The notes: generated by a model not told the origin, from the letters alone. Shown: positions 30,974 through 41,669, counted from the first letter of the stretch. The stretch is DNA of 64,000 nucleotides from Proteus sp. FME41 (GCF_014897315.1 NZ_JABUYL010000011.1:1-64000); one strand, 5' to 3'. Program-made: numbers and translations.

Positions 30974-31369
30974 ATGGAAAATAAAGTACATTTATGGATT
31001 GGCAGTAACTTCTCTTCGGAAGAAGAATATAGGCATTATTTTGAGTTAGACTATTCTGAGGAAGACGGAATTGACTCTCCTAATTATAGAGTCTGTGGAT
31101 TCTGCAAAGATCTGGGCATAGTGTGGTACGACGAAGATTTTATTGGTGTTATTCCTCGTTTTGATAACAATGTTACGCTTGATGACGTTTTGGTAGATGC
31201 TGCTGTTGATGAAAGTGAAATATCGTCAATTAAGGCCAAGTGTGAAGCGTTAGGTATTAAAAATGCCAATGCCATATTTTGGTATCAAGATCCTGAACTT
31301 GTTATCAAAGAGAGCGGTAATCAAACCTATAATAATTTACACTATATTGGCGAATATAATGGTGATTAA
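30974..31369 (+). CDS. Imm22-family-like immunity protein
   Basis: 131 residues from ATG 30974, chosen because the family-like start MENKVHLWIGSNFSSEEEY begins there; an earlier in-frame start at 30929 adds 15 odd residues. It is acidic and soluble. The pattern HLWIG-x4-SEEEY ... FCKDLGIVWYDEDF fits immunity protein 22 of polymorphic toxin systems as I remember it. No cognate toxin is adjacent. First gene of an orphan immunity cluster behind tRNA-Asp. Confidence 0.6.
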   Translation: MENKVHLWIGSNFSSEEEYRHYFELDYSEEDGIDSPNYRVCGFCKDLGIVWYDEDFIGVIPRFDNNVTLDDVLVDAAVDESEISSIKAKCEALGIKNANAIFWYQDPELVIKESGNQTYNNLHYIGEYNGD

Positions 31370-31402
31370 GCGGTTTAAAAATCAACTTAGATGGAAATAA
31401 TC

Positions 31403-31945
31403 ATGCTATTAACGCTTGATGAAATCGAAAGGCAACTAGAAAATAAATTTTCCCCTTTGGGAGAAGGTTTTAATGATTTAATTCTTGCTAAAAGAACGAT
31501 ACCACTTACTGATTTAGATTTATTAGAACAAACGTTAACGCTTTCCTTTCCTGATGATTTTACCTCTTTTATCTCTCTCTATAATTTAGATAATTTCTCA
31601 TTATTTAATCTCAGTTTTGGCTGTGGTGAAGATTATCTTGAAAGACTTTTCATGCTAAATAGCCCGAATGAGTTTACTCAGTGGTGGATTGGAGATAAAC
31701 GACCTGATAGTTTGATTGTGATTGCCTTGTCAGATCCTTACACCATTTTGTTAAACACACAGACAGGCGCAATTTTTGCGATGACGAGTGAGTCAACCAT
31801 GGACAGTTTTGAACATATAGCTGCTAATTTTTTTATTTTTTTTAGTGCAGTTGCTACTCTGTTTTTAACCGATATTTCGTCAGATAGCGTTATCAAACTA
31901 ACTTCCTCTCAAACAACCTCGTTTTGGCATGAAATTAAATATTAA
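31403..31945 (+). CDS. SMI1/KNR4 (SUKH) family immunity-type protein
   Basis: 180 residues from ATG 31403, with GGAA 9 bases upstream; an ATG at 31391 is possible. The order LTLDEIERQLE, 'LSFPDDFTSFISLYN', 'WIGDKRPDSLIVIALSD' and 'TILLNTQTGAIFAM' is the SUKH pattern. In bacteria, SUKH proteins serve as immunity to many nuclease toxins. No toxin is next to it. Confidence 0.7.
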   Translation: MLLTLDEIERQLENKFSPLGEGFNDLILAKRTIPLTDLDLLEQTLTLSFPDDFTSFISLYNLDNFSLFNLSFGCGEDYLERLFMLNSPNEFTQWWIGDKRPDSLIVIALSDPYTILLNTQTGAIFAMTSESTMDSFEHIAANFFIFFSAVATLFLTDISSDSVIKLTSSQTTSFWHEIKY

Positions 31946-31949
31946 TAAG

Positions 31950-32303
31950 ATGAAAAATATAAAGAAAAAAGAGCTAGTTTATGATGGTTTTGAAGATGAT
32001 TTTTATCAGTTAAATCATCTTATTCAATGCCCTTATTATGATGAAGATATGTTAGTTAGCGTAACGCAATTAAGAGACTTAAACAGCCTAGATGAAGATG
32101 TAAAACAGCAGGTAATAAATAAGGTTAAAGGACTGACTTTAAATTTAGGAATGCACTATAACTATGATGGATTATCGGTAATGTATGATATCCAAAAATC
32201 AAAAAAAGAGAAGGTACAGTTGCTTGGTTTATTTGCTATTGGTGAAAGGCAACCAGCACGGTATCAAATCATAGTCTTAGGGATATTTAGGATTAATTTA
32301 TGA
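31950..32303 (+). CDS. Small protein of the immunity cluster, unrecognised
   Basis: 117 residues from ATG 31950, four bases after the previous stop; an in-frame ATG at 31929 would overlap that gene. Soluble and acidic in the N-terminal half (VYDGFEDDFYQLNHLIQCPY). I do not recognise the family. It overlaps the next gene by 4 bases (ATGA), so they are co-translated. Probably an immunity protein by context only. Confidence 0.5.
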   Translation: MKNIKKKELVYDGFEDDFYQLNHLIQCPYYDEDMLVSVTQLRDLNSLDEDVKQQVINKVKGLTLNLGMHYNYDGLSVMYDIQKSKKEKVQLLGLFAIGERQPARYQIIVLGIFRINL

Positions 32304-32629
32304 ACACGGAATTTTATTTACGTTTAAGTATGCTATCTAAAATGCTCGACCATTTTTATTATCAAGAATTTGAAACTGAACAAGCCGAATACAGTAAAAA
32401 TAAAGAAATAAAACAAGCCATTGTTCAGTTTATCCTTGAAATGAAAGAACATGGTGAACACGCATTAGTTGATGAGGCTCTAAACCTTATATTTCATAAT
32501 ACCGGTTGTCATATTGATTGCGAAATTCTAGATGAAATCATGCTTCCTGTTATTAAACAAAATATCATTACGTCAGAATTGATTGATAAAAACCTGAGAG
32601 AAAACTCACCTATGGGGCGTTGGTTCTGA
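32300..32629 (+). CDS. Small protein of the immunity cluster, unrecognised
   Basis: A 109-residue, helical, acidic protein (FYLRLSMLSKMLDHFYYQEF ... GHIDCEILDEI type). It starts inside the stop of the previous gene. No signal peptide. The tight packing with neighbours suggests one operon of small immunity proteins. Confidence 0.5.
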   Translation: MNTEFYLRLSMLSKMLDHFYYQEFETEQAEYSKNKEIKQAIVQFILEMKEHGEHALVDEALNLIFHNTGCHIDCEILDEIMLPVIKQNIITSELIDKNLRENSPMGRWF

Positions 32630-32644
32630 CCATTGGGAGTAATA

Positions 32645-33049
32645 ATGGCATTATATAAATTTGGTTTTATTGCACACACTCAAGGTGCACTCATTGATGT
32701 AAAAGACACGAAAAATCGGTTGTTTTCATATTTTATACTCAACGATGGCGATAATAAATTTCTTCAATACACAAAGCATTATGGTAAAGCACAAGAAGAA
32801 ATTAAATTAGAACATTTACGTTCAGCAGATTATCTTCCTCTCAATATAAGTATTCCTGTTTTTTCTAAAAGAATGATTAATATATTAAAAAAAGAATTTA
32901 TCCATGAAATAAAAGAATATGAGTGTATTGTGAGTTGTGAAGGAGAAGAACTCATTTTTTATATGTGTTTTATTGATAAATTTTTAGACCTTATCGATAT
33001 TGAAAAATCAAAATTTAGCAAAATCCGCCGTAAACCCTCGCCCAATTGA
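32645..33049 (+). CDS. Small protein of the immunity cluster, unrecognised
   Basis: 134 residues from ATG 32645, which has GGGAG 8 bases upstream; an earlier TTG at 32633 is less likely. It starts MALYKFGFIAHTQGALIDV. Soluble, basic tail. No family recognised; position suggests an immunity protein. A 3' neighbour is only present as fragments. Confidence 0.5.
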   Translation: MALYKFGFIAHTQGALIDVKDTKNRLFSYFILNDGDNKFLQYTKHYGKAQEEIKLEHLRSADYLPLNISIPVFSKRMINILKKEFIHEIKEYECIVSCEGEELIFYMCFIDKFLDLIDIEKSKFSKIRRKPSPN

Positions 33050-33054
33050 AGTGA

Positions 33055-33216
33055 CCCCATAAAGTTGGACTGTTCATTTACGGCTGGGAGCAGTCACATA
33101 ATGCCAGTGAAAGAATTTGTGATAATTATAATGTACATAAGGAAAATATTAAGCGCCTATTTGAGATTGTACCCGAGCATTTAAAAGATCAACTAAAGTG
33201 GGATGGGCCAGAATAA
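33055..33216 (+). pseudogene. Remnant, C-terminal end of a lost gene
   Basis: A 53-codon open frame without a usable start reads FIYGWEQSHNASERICDNYN and ends KWDGPE before the TAA at 33214-33216. It looks like the tail of a real protein whose 5' part has been lost. The sequence at its upstream edge, TGACCCCATAAAGTTGGAC, resembles the terminal sequence of some IS3-family elements (from memory), so an old insertion/deletion is possible. Confidence 0.45.
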
Positions 33217-33218
33217 GA

Positions 33219-33305
33219 ATGAAATATTTTGCTAGAGTTGTTGCCCTCAATCCTCATGTGGAAGAAGAAGTTACACTCTCTTTTGGTGAATATGAAATTT
33301 GTTGA
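33219..33305 (+). pseudogene. Truncated small gene, 28 codons
   Basis: ATG 33219 two bases after the previous stop; it reads MKYFARVVALNPHVEEEVTL and stops at TGA 33303-33305. The good start and abrupt end suggest the N-terminus of a truncated immunity-type gene. Confidence 0.4.
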
Positions 33306-33347
33306 AAGCAAACAGAATTAACGTAGAAATAATTGAGTCTATTAGCT

Positions 33348-33806
33348 ATGAGCTTTTTTAACGAAATCCAACAAAAAATCAGCATTACACCTTTCTTTTC
33401 TAATATGGGGAAGGTGAGCATTGATGATAAGAAAATTATCTCTTTTCAAAGTATCCAAGCTTGTTTTGAATCGTCTTTAAATGTCGAATGGTTGCCCACT
33501 TCTCCCACACAAGATGACCCTTTCTATATAAAGCAAGAATACCCCAAAGATTTGGTTGAGATGCGATTACTTGTCAGTAAAGCGGTGATAGAGAGCCTAA
33601 AAAAATTTCCGGTGTCAGATAGTCAATTTCAATACAATGCACATAACTTTAAAATTGCAGCAAGAAATGCGATATGTTTCGCATTTAGGCAGTATCTTAC
33701 TGAAAAGTATTTCAATTATGGTGACAACTGGGAAAATATCATTCAGATTTACTACCAAGGTCATTTTCCGATAGGTTTTTATAAAAAGAAATTAGTGGTG
33801 ATTTAA
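33348..33806 (+). CDS. Small protein of the immunity cluster, unrecognised
   Basis: 152 residues from ATG 33348 (MSFFNEIQQKISITPFF); an in-frame start at 33333 is possible. Soluble, no signal peptide, with aromatic and basic residues towards the end. No family recognised. Last gene of the cluster before tktA. Confidence 0.5.
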   Translation: MSFFNEIQQKISITPFFSNMGKVSIDDKKIISFQSIQACFESSLNVEWLPTSPTQDDPFYIKQEYPKDLVEMRLLVSKAVIESLKKFPVSDSQFQYNAHNFKIAARNAICFAFRQYLTEKYFNYGDNWENIIQIYYQGHFPIGFYKKKLVVI

Positions 33807-34274
33807 TCGTTAGGCTACTTAATTTTACTTTTATCTATATATAATATAAATAAGGTTTTTATTATCTAATTAGTCAATTATCTTCTTATTTCCTTTTTTA
33901 TACTTGTATAATTCTGCTTATTACTAATAAATTCAGTTAATTATTAGGCTATAATAAAAACAGACACGGTATTTATTTGATTTGATGGATAATTCAGCAA
34001 TGAAATTTTATCTTGATTAGTCATATCAAGCTAAGGTTTAATAGCTCGCTTCTCGATTGCGCAAATTATTGTCTTTTCTTCTTTTTGTTGCGCAACAATG
34101 TGGTGATGTAATGTTATTTTCCGCTTTAAACGTAAAAAATGCTGTGCAAATCAAAGAATTATTGGTTCGAGCTTATTACGATATCCACCTTTGTGGATTT
34201 TTTATATTGCGGTTTTTTGTCCGCATTGAGAGAATCAGCTATCTAGATGCTTTTTATCCGACTTGGAGTAGAAA
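33807..34274. other. tktA upstream region
   Basis: About 470 bases of AT-rich DNA. It holds a perfect 14-bp palindrome at 34085-34098 (separate entry). A 73-codon frame at 34057, starting with TTG and running into tktA, is probably accidental. Confidence 0.5.
34085..34098. promoter_or_regulatory. Perfect 14-bp palindrome upstream of tktA
   Basis: TTGTTGCGCAACAA reads the same on both strands and lies about 175 bases upstream of the tktA start. It could be an operator; the binding protein is unknown. Confidence 0.35.
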
Positions 34275-36269
34275 ATGACCACTCGTAAAACCCTTGCTAA
34301 TGCGATCCGTTTTTTAAGTATGGATGCTGTGCAAAAAGCGAAATCAGGACACCCTGGCGCCCCTATGGGTATGGCTGATATTGCAGAAGTATTATGGCGT
34401 GATTTTTTAAATCATAACCCGACTAATCCTAACTGGGCTGATCGTGACCGTTTCGTTTTATCTAATGGTCATGCTTCAATGCTGATTTACAGCTTACTGC
34501 ACTTGTCTGGTTATCAAGTTTCTTTAGATGATCTGAAAAACTTTCGTCAATTACATTCTAAAACACCGGGTCACCCTGAATATGGCTATACCCCAGGTGT
34601 TGAAACAACAACGGGTCCTTTAGGTCAAGGTATTGCAAACGCTGTGGGTTTTGCAATTGCAGAACGTACATTAGCCGCTCAATTTAACCGTCCTGGTCAC
34701 GACATTGTTGACCACTACACCTACGCCTTTATGGGTGATGGTTGTATGATGGAAGGTATCTCTCATGAAGTATGTTCTTTAGCGGGAACATTACAACTGG
34801 GCAAACTGATTGCATTTTATGATGACAATGGTATTTCTATTGATGGTCAAGTGCATGGTTGGTTTACTGATAATACAGCAGAACGTTTCGACGCTTACGG
34901 CTGGCATGTCATCAGTGGTATCGATGGTCACGATGCTGCAAGCATTAAAGCTGCTATTGAAGCCGCTAAACAAATCACAGATAAACCTTCACTGCTGATT
35001 TGTAAAACAACGATCGGTTTCGGTTCTCCTCATAAAGCAGGTACAGCTGATTCTCATGGTTCACCATTAGGTGATGCAGAAATCGCTGAAACCCGTAAAG
35101 CATTAGGCTGGGAATATGGCGCATTTGAAATTCCACAAGAAATTTACAAAGAGTGGGATGCCAAAGAAGCAGGTAAAGCAAAAGAAGCAACATGGGATGC
35201 CAAATTTGCAGCCTATGCAGCACAGTTCCCTGAGTTAGCAGCAGAATTTAAACGCCGTGTTTCTGGTGAATTACCTGCAAACTGGGAAAAAGATTCCAAA
35301 GCATTTATTGAAAATCTGCAACAAAACCCTTCAAGTATTGCGAGCCGTAAAGCGTCTCAAAATGCATTAGAAGCATTCGGTAAAGTATTACCTGAATTTA
35401 TGGGAGGGTCTGCTGACTTAGCACCAAGTAACCTGACTCTATGGTCTGGTTCTAAAGCACTGAACGAAGATAAAGCGGGTAACTACATCCATTATGGTGT
35501 GCGTGAATTCGGTATGTCTGCCATCATGAACGGTATTGCATTACATGGTGGTTTTGTTCCTTACGGCGCAACATTCCTGATGTTTATGGAATATGCACGT
35601 AATGCCATACGTATGGCAGCACTGATGAAGATCCGCAGTATCTTTGTTTATACTCATGATTCTATCGGTCTGGGTGAAGATGGTCCAACTCACCAACCTG
35701 TTGAGCAAATGGCAAGCCTGCGTGTAACACCAAACGTGAGCACATGGCGCCCATGCGACCAAGTTGAGTCAGCGATTGCATGGAAATATGCAATTGATCG
35801 TAAAGATGGCCCAACAGCACTGATTTTCTCTCGTCAAAATCTTGCACAACAACCACGTACTCCTGAGCAACTGGCAAACGTTGAGAAGGGTGGCTACATC
35901 CTGAAAGATTGTGCGGGCACACCAGAGTTAATCTTTATCGCCACAGGATCCGAAGTTGAATTAGCGGTTAGCGCTTATGATCAACTGACTGCTGAAGGCC
36001 GTAAAGTACGTGTTGTTTCAATGCCAGCAACAGATGCATTTGATAAACAAGATGCCGATTACCGTGAAGCCGTATTACCGTCATCAGTAAAAGCACGTGT
36101 TGCAATTGAAGCAGGTATCGCTGATTACTGGTTTAAATATGTTGGTCTTGATGGTGCGATTGTTGGTATGCGTAGTTTCGGTGAATCTGCTCCTGCAAAT
36201 GAATTATTTGCAGAGTTTGGTTTTACTGTCGAAAATGTGGTTACACAGGCAAAATCTTTACTTAAATAA
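34275..36269 (+). CDS. tktA: Transketolase
   Basis: 664 residues. The thiamine-diphosphate binding segment GDGCMMEG...[16 protein letters not shown] is clear, and N-terminal substrate residues are in [12 protein letters not shown]. It moves two-carbon units in the non-oxidative pentose phosphate pathway. Terminator at 36286. It is close to epd-pgk-fbaA, as in related bacteria. Confidence 0.96.
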   Translation: MTTRKTLANAIRFLSMDAVQKAKSGHPGAPMGMADIAEVLWRDFLNHNPTNPNWADRDRFVLSNGHASMLIYSLLHLSGYQVSLDDLKNFRQLHSKTPGHPEYGYTPGVETTTGPLGQGIANAVGFAIAERTLAAQFNRPGHDIVDHYTYAFMGDGCMMEGISHEVCSLAGTLQLGKLIAFYDDNGISIDGQVHGWFTDNTAERFDAYGWHVISGIDGHDAASIKAAIEAAKQITDKPSLLICKTTIGFGSPHKAGTADSHGSPLGDAEIAETRKALGWEYGAFEIPQEIYKEWDAKEAGKAKEATWDAKFAAYAAQFPELAAEFKRRVSGELPANWEKDSKAFIENLQQNPSSIASRKASQNALEAFGKVLPEFMGGSADLAPSNLTLWSGSKALNEDKAGNYIHYGVREFGMSAIMNGIALHGGFVPYGATFLMFMEYARNAIRMAALMKIRSIFVYTHDSIGLGEDGPTHQPVEQMASLRVTPNVSTWRPCDQVESAIAWKYAIDRKDGPTALIFSRQNLAQQPRTPEQLANVEKGGYILKDCAGTPELIFIATGSEVELAVSAYDQLTAEGRKVRVVSMPATDAFDKQDADYREAVLPSSVKARVAIEAGIADYWFKYVGLDGAIVGMRSFGESAPANELFAEFGFTVENVVTQAKSLLK

Positions 36270-36285
36270 TCAATAAATGTTAACA

Positions 36286-36329
36286 AGAGCACATTTTTGG
36301 GAATAATTTCTCAGATGTGCTCTTTTTTT
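36286..36329 (+). terminator. Rho-independent terminator after tktA
   Basis: A 9-bp stem AGAGCACAT / ATGTGCTCT with a 20-base loop, then a run of T. Confidence 0.85.
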
Positions 36330-36526
36330 ATCCTTCCATCTTTGTTTACTATTGCGATCTTCTCTCATTTCTCGTAATCTGATTATCAGTAAGCTGAACC
36401 GTTTCAGTTAGACCTAAAGTGTCGGTGATAGCACAATTCTTAGAATTACTTGATTTATCGTTGTTGATTAGTATCTTGCTCTATTATTCTAAGCGGTTGC
36501 AAATCACCAGTTATCAAGGAAGTCAC

Positions 36527-37546
36527 ATGACAATTAGAGTCGCTATTAACGGTTTTGGTCGTATAGGGCGTAATGTGTTAAGGGCGCTTTATGAATCAGG
36601 TAAACGAGCAGAAATAACAGTTGTTGCAATAAACGAATTGGCTGATGCACAAGGTATTGGGCATCTTCTCAAGTATGACTCCAGTCACGGACGTTTTGCT
36701 TGGGATGTACGAATTAATAACGATTTATTGCAAGTAGGTGATGATACTATTCGTCTATTTCATCACGCTGATATTACTGATTTACCTTGGGGTGAACTTG
36801 GTATTGATGTCGTACTTGATTGTAGTGGTGTTTATGGCTCTCGTGCCGATGGTGAAGCTCATATTGCACAAGGTGCAAAAAAAGTACTCTTTTCTCATCC
36901 TGGTACAACTGATTTAGATGCAACTGTCGTTTTTGGTGTGAATCAACACGAACTTAAAAAAGAGCACCTAATTGTTTCAAACGCATCTTGTACAACAAAT
37001 TGTATTATTCCTATCATTAAAATGATGGATGACGCGTTTAATATAGAATCAGGAACAGTAACAACAATCCATGCAGCCATGAACGATCAACCCGTGATTG
37101 ATGCATATCATAAGGATTTACGCCGTACTCGTGCTGCAGGACAATCTATCATTCCTGTTGATACTAAGTTGGCTGCAGGAATTACTCGAATTTTTCCGAA
37201 ATTTAAAGATCATTTTGAGGCAATTTCTGTACGAGTTCCTACAATTAATGTGACGGCAATTGATTTAAGTGTCACTGTAAAAACTGCTGTAAATGTGTTA
37301 GATGTCAATCGGTTAATTCAAAAATCAGCAACTGATGCATTTCGTGGTATAGTGGATTACACAGAATTGCCATTAGTCTCAACTGATTTTAACCACGACC
37401 CTCATAGTGCTATCGTTGATGGCACACAGACAAGAGTCAGTGGGCAACACCTGATTAAAACTTTAGTCTGGTGTGATAATGAATGGGGCTTTGCTAACAG
37501 AATGCTTGATACTACGTTAGCAATGGCTGCAACTGGTTTTAAATAA
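36527..37546 (+). CDS. epd: D-erythrose-4-phosphate dehydrogenase
   Basis: 339 residues from ATG 36527, chosen for AAGGAAG upstream and the family start [19 protein letters not shown]; a longer frame begins at 36419 but adds an unrelated stretch. GAPDH-like, with a Rossmann fold and active-site Cys in SNASCTTNC. It oxidises erythrose-4-phosphate to 4-phosphoerythronate for pyridoxal phosphate synthesis. First gene of epd-pgk-fbaA. Confidence 0.95.
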   Translation: MTIRVAINGFGRIGRNVLRALYESGKRAEITVVAINELADAQGIGHLLKYDSSHGRFAWDVRINNDLLQVGDDTIRLFHHADITDLPWGELGIDVVLDCSGVYGSRADGEAHIAQGAKKVLFSHPGTTDLDATVVFGVNQHELKKEHLIVSNASCTTNCIIPIIKMMDDAFNIESGTVTTIHAAMNDQPVIDAYHKDLRRTRAAGQSIIPVDTKLAAGITRIFPKFKDHFEAISVRVPTINVTAIDLSVTVKTAVNVLDVNRLIQKSATDAFRGIVDYTELPLVSTDFNHDPHSAIVDGTQTRVSGQHLIKTLVWCDNEWGFANRMLDTTLAMAATGFK

Positions 37547-37633
37547 TCATGTTTTAATGACGGTGTCGCGTAAAAATACAAGGCACTGAACAGAAGATTA
37601 CTAAATTTTAGAGAATCAATGAGAGGATTCATC

Positions 37634-38797
37634 ATGTCTGTAATTAAGATGACCGATTTAGACCTAGCGGGTAAACGAGTTCTTATCCGTGCTGACCTGA
37701 ACGTTCCAGTTAAAGAGGGTAAAGTCACTTCAGATGCGCGTATTCGTGCTTCTTTACCTACAATTGAAGCCGCGTTAAAACAAGGCGCTAAAGTGATGGT
37801 AACTTCTCACTTAGGCCGTCCGACTGAAGGTGAGTACAACGAAGAGTTCTCTTTAAAACCAGTTGTTGACTATCTGAAAGAAAAATTATCAGCACCAGTA
37901 AGTCTTGCTAAAGACTATTTAAATGGTGTTGAAGTTAATGCAGGCGAATTAGTTGTTCTTGAAAACGTTCGTTTTAACAAAGGCGAAAAGAAAGACGACG
38001 AAACGTTGTCTAAACAATACGCTGCATTATGTGATGTATTTGTAATGGATGCATTCGGTACGGCTCACCGTGCGCAAGCATCAACACATGGTGTCGCTAA
38101 ATTTGCACAAATTGCTTGTGCAGGTCCTCTGTTATCAGCAGAACTTGAAGCATTAGGTAAAGCATTAGATAAACCAGCACGTCCAATGGTGGCAATTGTT
38201 GGTGGTTCTAAAGTTTCAACTAAATTGACTGTATTAGATTCTTTATCAAAAATCGCTGACCAATTAATCGTTGGTGGTGGTATCGCAAATACCTTTATTG
38301 CAGCAGAAGGCCATCCAGTAGGGCGCTCTTTATATGAAGCTGACCTTGTTGATGATGCTAAAAAACTGATGGAAAAATGCGATATTCCAGTACCTAGTGA
38401 TGTTCGTGTTGCGACCGAATTCTCTGAAACAGCAGACGCTGTATTGAAATCAGCAAGTGACATCAAAGATGATGAACAAGTGTTGGATATCGGTGATGTA
38501 ACGGCTGAACGCTTAGCTGAAATTTTGAAAAGTGCGAAAACTATCCTGTGGAATGGTCCAGTCGGTGTGTTTGAATTCCCTAACTTCCGTAAAGGTACTG
38601 AAATCATTGCTAAAGCAATTGCTGATAGCGATGCATTCTCTATCGCGGGTGGTGGTGATACGCTGGCAGCTATTGATTTATTTGATATCGCAGACAAAAT
38701 CTCTTACATTTCAACTGGTGGTGGTGCTTTCTTAGAATTCGTTGAAGGCAAAAAACTTCCTGCTGTTGCAATGTTAGAAGAACGCGCTAAACAGTAA
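37634..38797 (+). CDS. pgk: Phosphoglycerate kinase
   Basis: 387 residues from ATG 37634, the same length as in E. coli. AGAGGA lies upstream; an in-frame ATG at 37619 would add five residues. Motifs: [26 protein letters not shown] and GGGDTLAA. It converts 1,3-bisphosphoglycerate and ADP to 3-phosphoglycerate and ATP. Confidence 0.97.
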   Translation: MSVIKMTDLDLAGKRVLIRADLNVPVKEGKVTSDARIRASLPTIEAALKQGAKVMVTSHLGRPTEGEYNEEFSLKPVVDYLKEKLSAPVSLAKDYLNGVEVNAGELVVLENVRFNKGEKKDDETLSKQYAALCDVFVMDAFGTAHRAQASTHGVAKFAQIACAGPLLSAELEALGKALDKPARPMVAIVGGSKVSTKLTVLDSLSKIADQLIVGGGIANTFIAAEGHPVGRSLYEADLVDDAKKLMEKCDIPVPSDVRVATEFSETADAVLKSASDIKDDEQVLDIGDVTAERLAEILKSAKTILWNGPVGVFEFPNFRKGTEIIAKAIADSDAFSIAGGGDTLAAIDLFDIADKISYISTGGGAFLEFVEGKKLPAVAMLEERAKQ

Positions 38798-38860
38798 TTA
38801 AGCCAGCTCATACAGGTAGAAAGTTATTTTCTACCTGTTCTAAATATAGGATCTTATTAC

Positions 38861-39940
38861 ATGTCTAAAGTTTTTGATTTCGTGAAACCAGGTGTCATCA
38901 CGGGTGATGATGTACAAAAAGTCTTTGCAGTAGCAAAAGAAAATAAATTTGCTCTGCCTGCGGTTAACTGTGTAGGTACTGACTCAATTAATGCTGTGCT
39001 AGAAGCGGCTGCGAAAGTTCGTTCTCCTGTTATTGTACAGTTCTCTAACGGCGGTGCTGCATTTATCGCAGGTAAAGGTCTTAAATCTGATGTACCACAG
39101 CAGGCTGCTATTTTAGGCGCAATTTCTGGTGCTAATCATGTGCATCAAATGGCTGAACACTATGGTGTTCCGGTTATTTTGCATACCGACCATTGTGCTA
39201 AAAAATTATTACCATGGATTGATGGTCTGTTAGATGCGGGTGAAAAACACTATGCTAAAACAGGTAAACCACTGTTCTCTTCTCACATGATTGACTTATC
39301 TGAAGAATCATTAGAAGAAAATATTGAAATCTGTGCTAAATATTTAGCACGTATGGCTAAAATCGATATGACGTTAGAAATCGAACTAGGCTGTACTGGT
39401 GGTGAAGAAGACGGTGTTGATAACACGGGTATGGACAGTTCTGCACTTTATACTCAACCAGAAGACGTTGCATACGCATACGAAAAACTGAATGCTGTTA
39501 GCCCTCGTTTCACTATCGCAGCATCATTTGGTAACGTGCATGGTGTTTATAAACCCGGTAATGTTCAATTAACGCCAAAAATTCTGCGTAACTCACAAGA
39601 CTATGTATCAGAAAAATTCAATCTGCCACACAATAGCTTAGATTTCGTTTTCCACGGCGGTTCAGGTTCTTCTGCTGAAGAAATCAAAGAAGCGGTAGGT
39701 TATGGTGTTATCAAAATGAATATCGATACAGATACTCAGTGGGCAACTTGGGATGGTATCTTACAGTTCTACAAAAAGAACGAAGGTTATTTGCAAGGCC
39801 AATTAGGTAATCCAGAAGGTGCTGATAAACCTAATAAGAAATACTACGATCCACGTAACTGGTTACGTCATTCACAATCATCAATGGTTGTTCGTTTAGA
39901 ACAAGCATTTAAAGAACTGAATGCAATTGATGTTCTGTAA
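38861..39940 (+). CDS. fbaA: Class II fructose-bisphosphate aldolase
   Basis: 359 residues. Zinc ligands and catalytic region are in ILHTDHCAKK, LEIELGCTGGEEDG and VFHGGSGSSAEEI. It cleaves fructose-1,6-bisphosphate into DHAP and glyceraldehyde-3-phosphate. It is co-directional with pgk, 63 bases downstream, and followed by a terminator. Confidence 0.97.
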   Translation: MSKVFDFVKPGVITGDDVQKVFAVAKENKFALPAVNCVGTDSINAVLEAAAKVRSPVIVQFSNGGAAFIAGKGLKSDVPQQAAILGAISGANHVHQMAEHYGVPVILHTDHCAKKLLPWIDGLLDAGEKHYAKTGKPLFSSHMIDLSEESLEENIEICAKYLARMAKIDMTLEIELGCTGGEEDGVDNTGMDSSALYTQPEDVAYAYEKLNAVSPRFTIAASFGNVHGVYKPGNVQLTPKILRNSQDYVSEKFNLPHNSLDFVFHGGSGSSAEEIKEAVGYGVIKMNIDTDTQWATWDGILQFYKKNEGYLQGQLGNPEGADKPNKKYYDPRNWLRHSQSSMVVRLEQAFKELNAIDVL

Positions 39941-39966
39941 TTCATTCTTTCTTTGATATGAAATTA

Positions 39967-39992
39967 AACCCGCTTATTTGGCGGGTTTTTTG
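39967..39992 (+). terminator. Rho-independent terminator after fbaA
   Basis: AACCCGC / GCGGGTT stem, 7-base loop, T-run. Confidence 0.88.
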
Positions 39993-40037
39993 TGTCTGGT
40001 AAATAGGGAATGAATAGAATTATTACACCCATAATAA

Positions 40038-40068
40038 AAGCGCCTATATAAAAAATGAATAGGCGCTT
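40038..40068 (-). terminator. Terminator after dtpA
   Basis: A perfect 10-bp stem AAGCGCCTAT / ATAGGCGCTT between the convergent fbaA and dtpA; on the minus strand it is followed by TTATTAT. Confidence 0.75.
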
Positions 40069-40096
40069 AAAATTAAACAAAGTAATACTTGAAAGA

Positions 40097-41584
40097 TTAT
40101 CCTGCGACTTTAGCGCCGCGACTTTCTTCTTTTATCATTCGGTTAAGTAACGGTACAGTTGCCCACATAACCAGCCCCACAATTAAGGTCGCTATCCCAA
40201 TTTTACCAAATACATCTGTATAAATAGGTAAGGTTTGCAGTGGATCGGTAATACCTTCAGGCGCCGCAGTGAAGGTTGCAACATAGCCTCCCAATAGATA
40301 AGCCGTTGCCTGAGTTAAGAACCACATACCTAGAATAAAGCCCATCATATATTGCGGTACGAAAGCTGCGACCATTGCTAAGCCTAGCGCACTGATCATC
40401 AACTCACCTAAGCTCTGAAATAAATAAACCAGAACAATAAACCAAGGTGATGTTAATCCTTGAGCATCGGCAAACCACATGCCAGATGCGGCCGCTGTAA
40501 GGAATCCTAATGAGCACAAAAGCATACCTGCGGTAAACTTCGCTGGCATTGAGAAGTCTTTACCTTTCGCGCCTAAACGGCTATATGCGATAGCTAAGAT
40601 TGGGCTAGCAACAATAATCCAGAATGGATTTAGTGCTTGGAAACTAACAGGGTGAATATCAAAGCCCAATAAATTATGATGAACGTTATGTATAGCAAAG
40701 AAGTTCAGCGAGGTTGGCATTTGTGCATACAGGATGTAGAAAATAACGGCTTCTAACATCAGAACAAATGCAACATACATTTTATTACGTGCAACTCTGT
40801 CTTTTTGCTTAAAGGCTTCACGAAAATAAATAAAGACAACAATGATGGATAAGCTAACTAAAACAATATTAGCAATCATCACATTATGCAGTAGCCATGC
40901 ACAAGCAAATACCATTGCGACAGAGCCCGCAATGACTAAGAATAATTTGTTGTAATTTATCGGTAAATGGTCGGGTTCAGAACCAATATTTGCAACCATT
41001 TTACGGCAGAAGAAATACACTAATAAGGCAATAATTAAACCAATACCACAAATATTATAAGTTAGGCCATATCCATAATGATCGGCAAGCACTGGTGCAA
41101 TAGATAATGAAATTAATGAGCCGACATTGATCGACATATAAAATAATGTAAAGGCACCATCAAGACGGGGATCTTTAGGGGGATAGCATTTTGCTAATAA
41201 GCTTGCAGGGTTAGCTTTAAATAAACCGTTACCTACTGCGATAGTCCCTAATGCATAGAAAATTAAATTAGGGTACATAATTGACATACCCGTCATGAAA
41301 TAACCGATAGCCAAGACTATTGCACCCAAAACAATAGTTCGTTTTGTTCCTAATAAGTGGTCACCAACATAACCACCAATAGAAATAAGCCCATAAACCA
41401 GTGCAGAGAATGCACCAAAAGTAATGAAAGCTTGTTCTTGAGAGAATCCGAGTTTACTAACAAAATAAACGGCAAGAATACCCTGTACGCCGTAGTAACC
41501 AAAACGTTCCCACAATTCTACAAAGAAAATCATAAAGAATGGTTTAGGCTGTTGTAATAAACCGACTTGAGCGGGTTTATCCAT
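40097..41584 (-). CDS. dtpA: Proton-dependent di/tripeptide permease (POT family)
   Basis: 495 residues, about 14 membrane segments. It carries the proton-binding motif [10 protein letters not shown] near residue 27, [11 protein letters not shown], and [12 protein letters not shown]. It is very close to E. coli DtpA (TppB) along its length as I recall it, including the [12 protein letters not shown]-type loop (here [12 protein letters not shown]). It imports di- and tripeptides. A long AT-rich upstream region contains a GTAACA-type palindrome. Confidence 0.88.
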   Translation of the reverse strand: MDKPAQVGLLQQPKPFFMIFFVELWERFGYYGVQGILAVYFVSKLGFSQEQAFITFGAFSALVYGLISIGGYVGDHLLGTKRTIVLGAIVLAIGYFMTGMSIMYPNLIFYALGTIAVGNGLFKANPASLLAKCYPPKDPRLDGAFTLFYMSINVGSLISLSIAPVLADHYGYGLTYNICGIGLIIALLVYFFCRKMVANIGSEPDHLPINYNKLFLVIAGSVAMVFACAWLLHNVMIANIVLVSLSIIVVFIYFREAFKQKDRVARNKMYVAFVLMLEAVIFYILYAQMPTSLNFFAIHNVHHNLLGFDIHPVSFQALNPFWIIVASPILAIAYSRLGAKGKDFSMPAKFTAGMLLCSLGFLTAAASGMWFADAQGLTSPWFIVLVYLFQSLGELMISALGLAMVAAFVPQYMMGFILGMWFLTQATAYLLGGYVATFTAAPEGITDPLQTLPIYTDVFGKIGIATLIVGLVMWATVPLLNRMIKEESRGAKVAG

Positions 41585-41649
41585 ATCTGTAATGCCCCTA
41601 ATTATTATTTATTTTCAACAACGATGTTATTTACTCAAATTTATGAGAG

Positions 41650-41669
41650 ATGTTACATGGTGGTAACAT
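41650..41669. promoter_or_regulatory. Inverted repeat upstream of dtpA, possible OmpR-type site
   Basis: ATGTTAC-N6-GTAACAT, perfect 7-bp arms, 66-85 bases upstream of the dtpA start. E. coli dtpA (tppB) is known to be under EnvZ/OmpR control, and TTACA/GTAACA half-sites resemble OmpR boxes; the match here is only by eye. Confidence 0.35.

Noticed and set aside
34057-34278. 73-codon TTG-started frame before tktA
   Set aside because: Weak start, overlaps tktA and crosses the palindrome; no family likeness.
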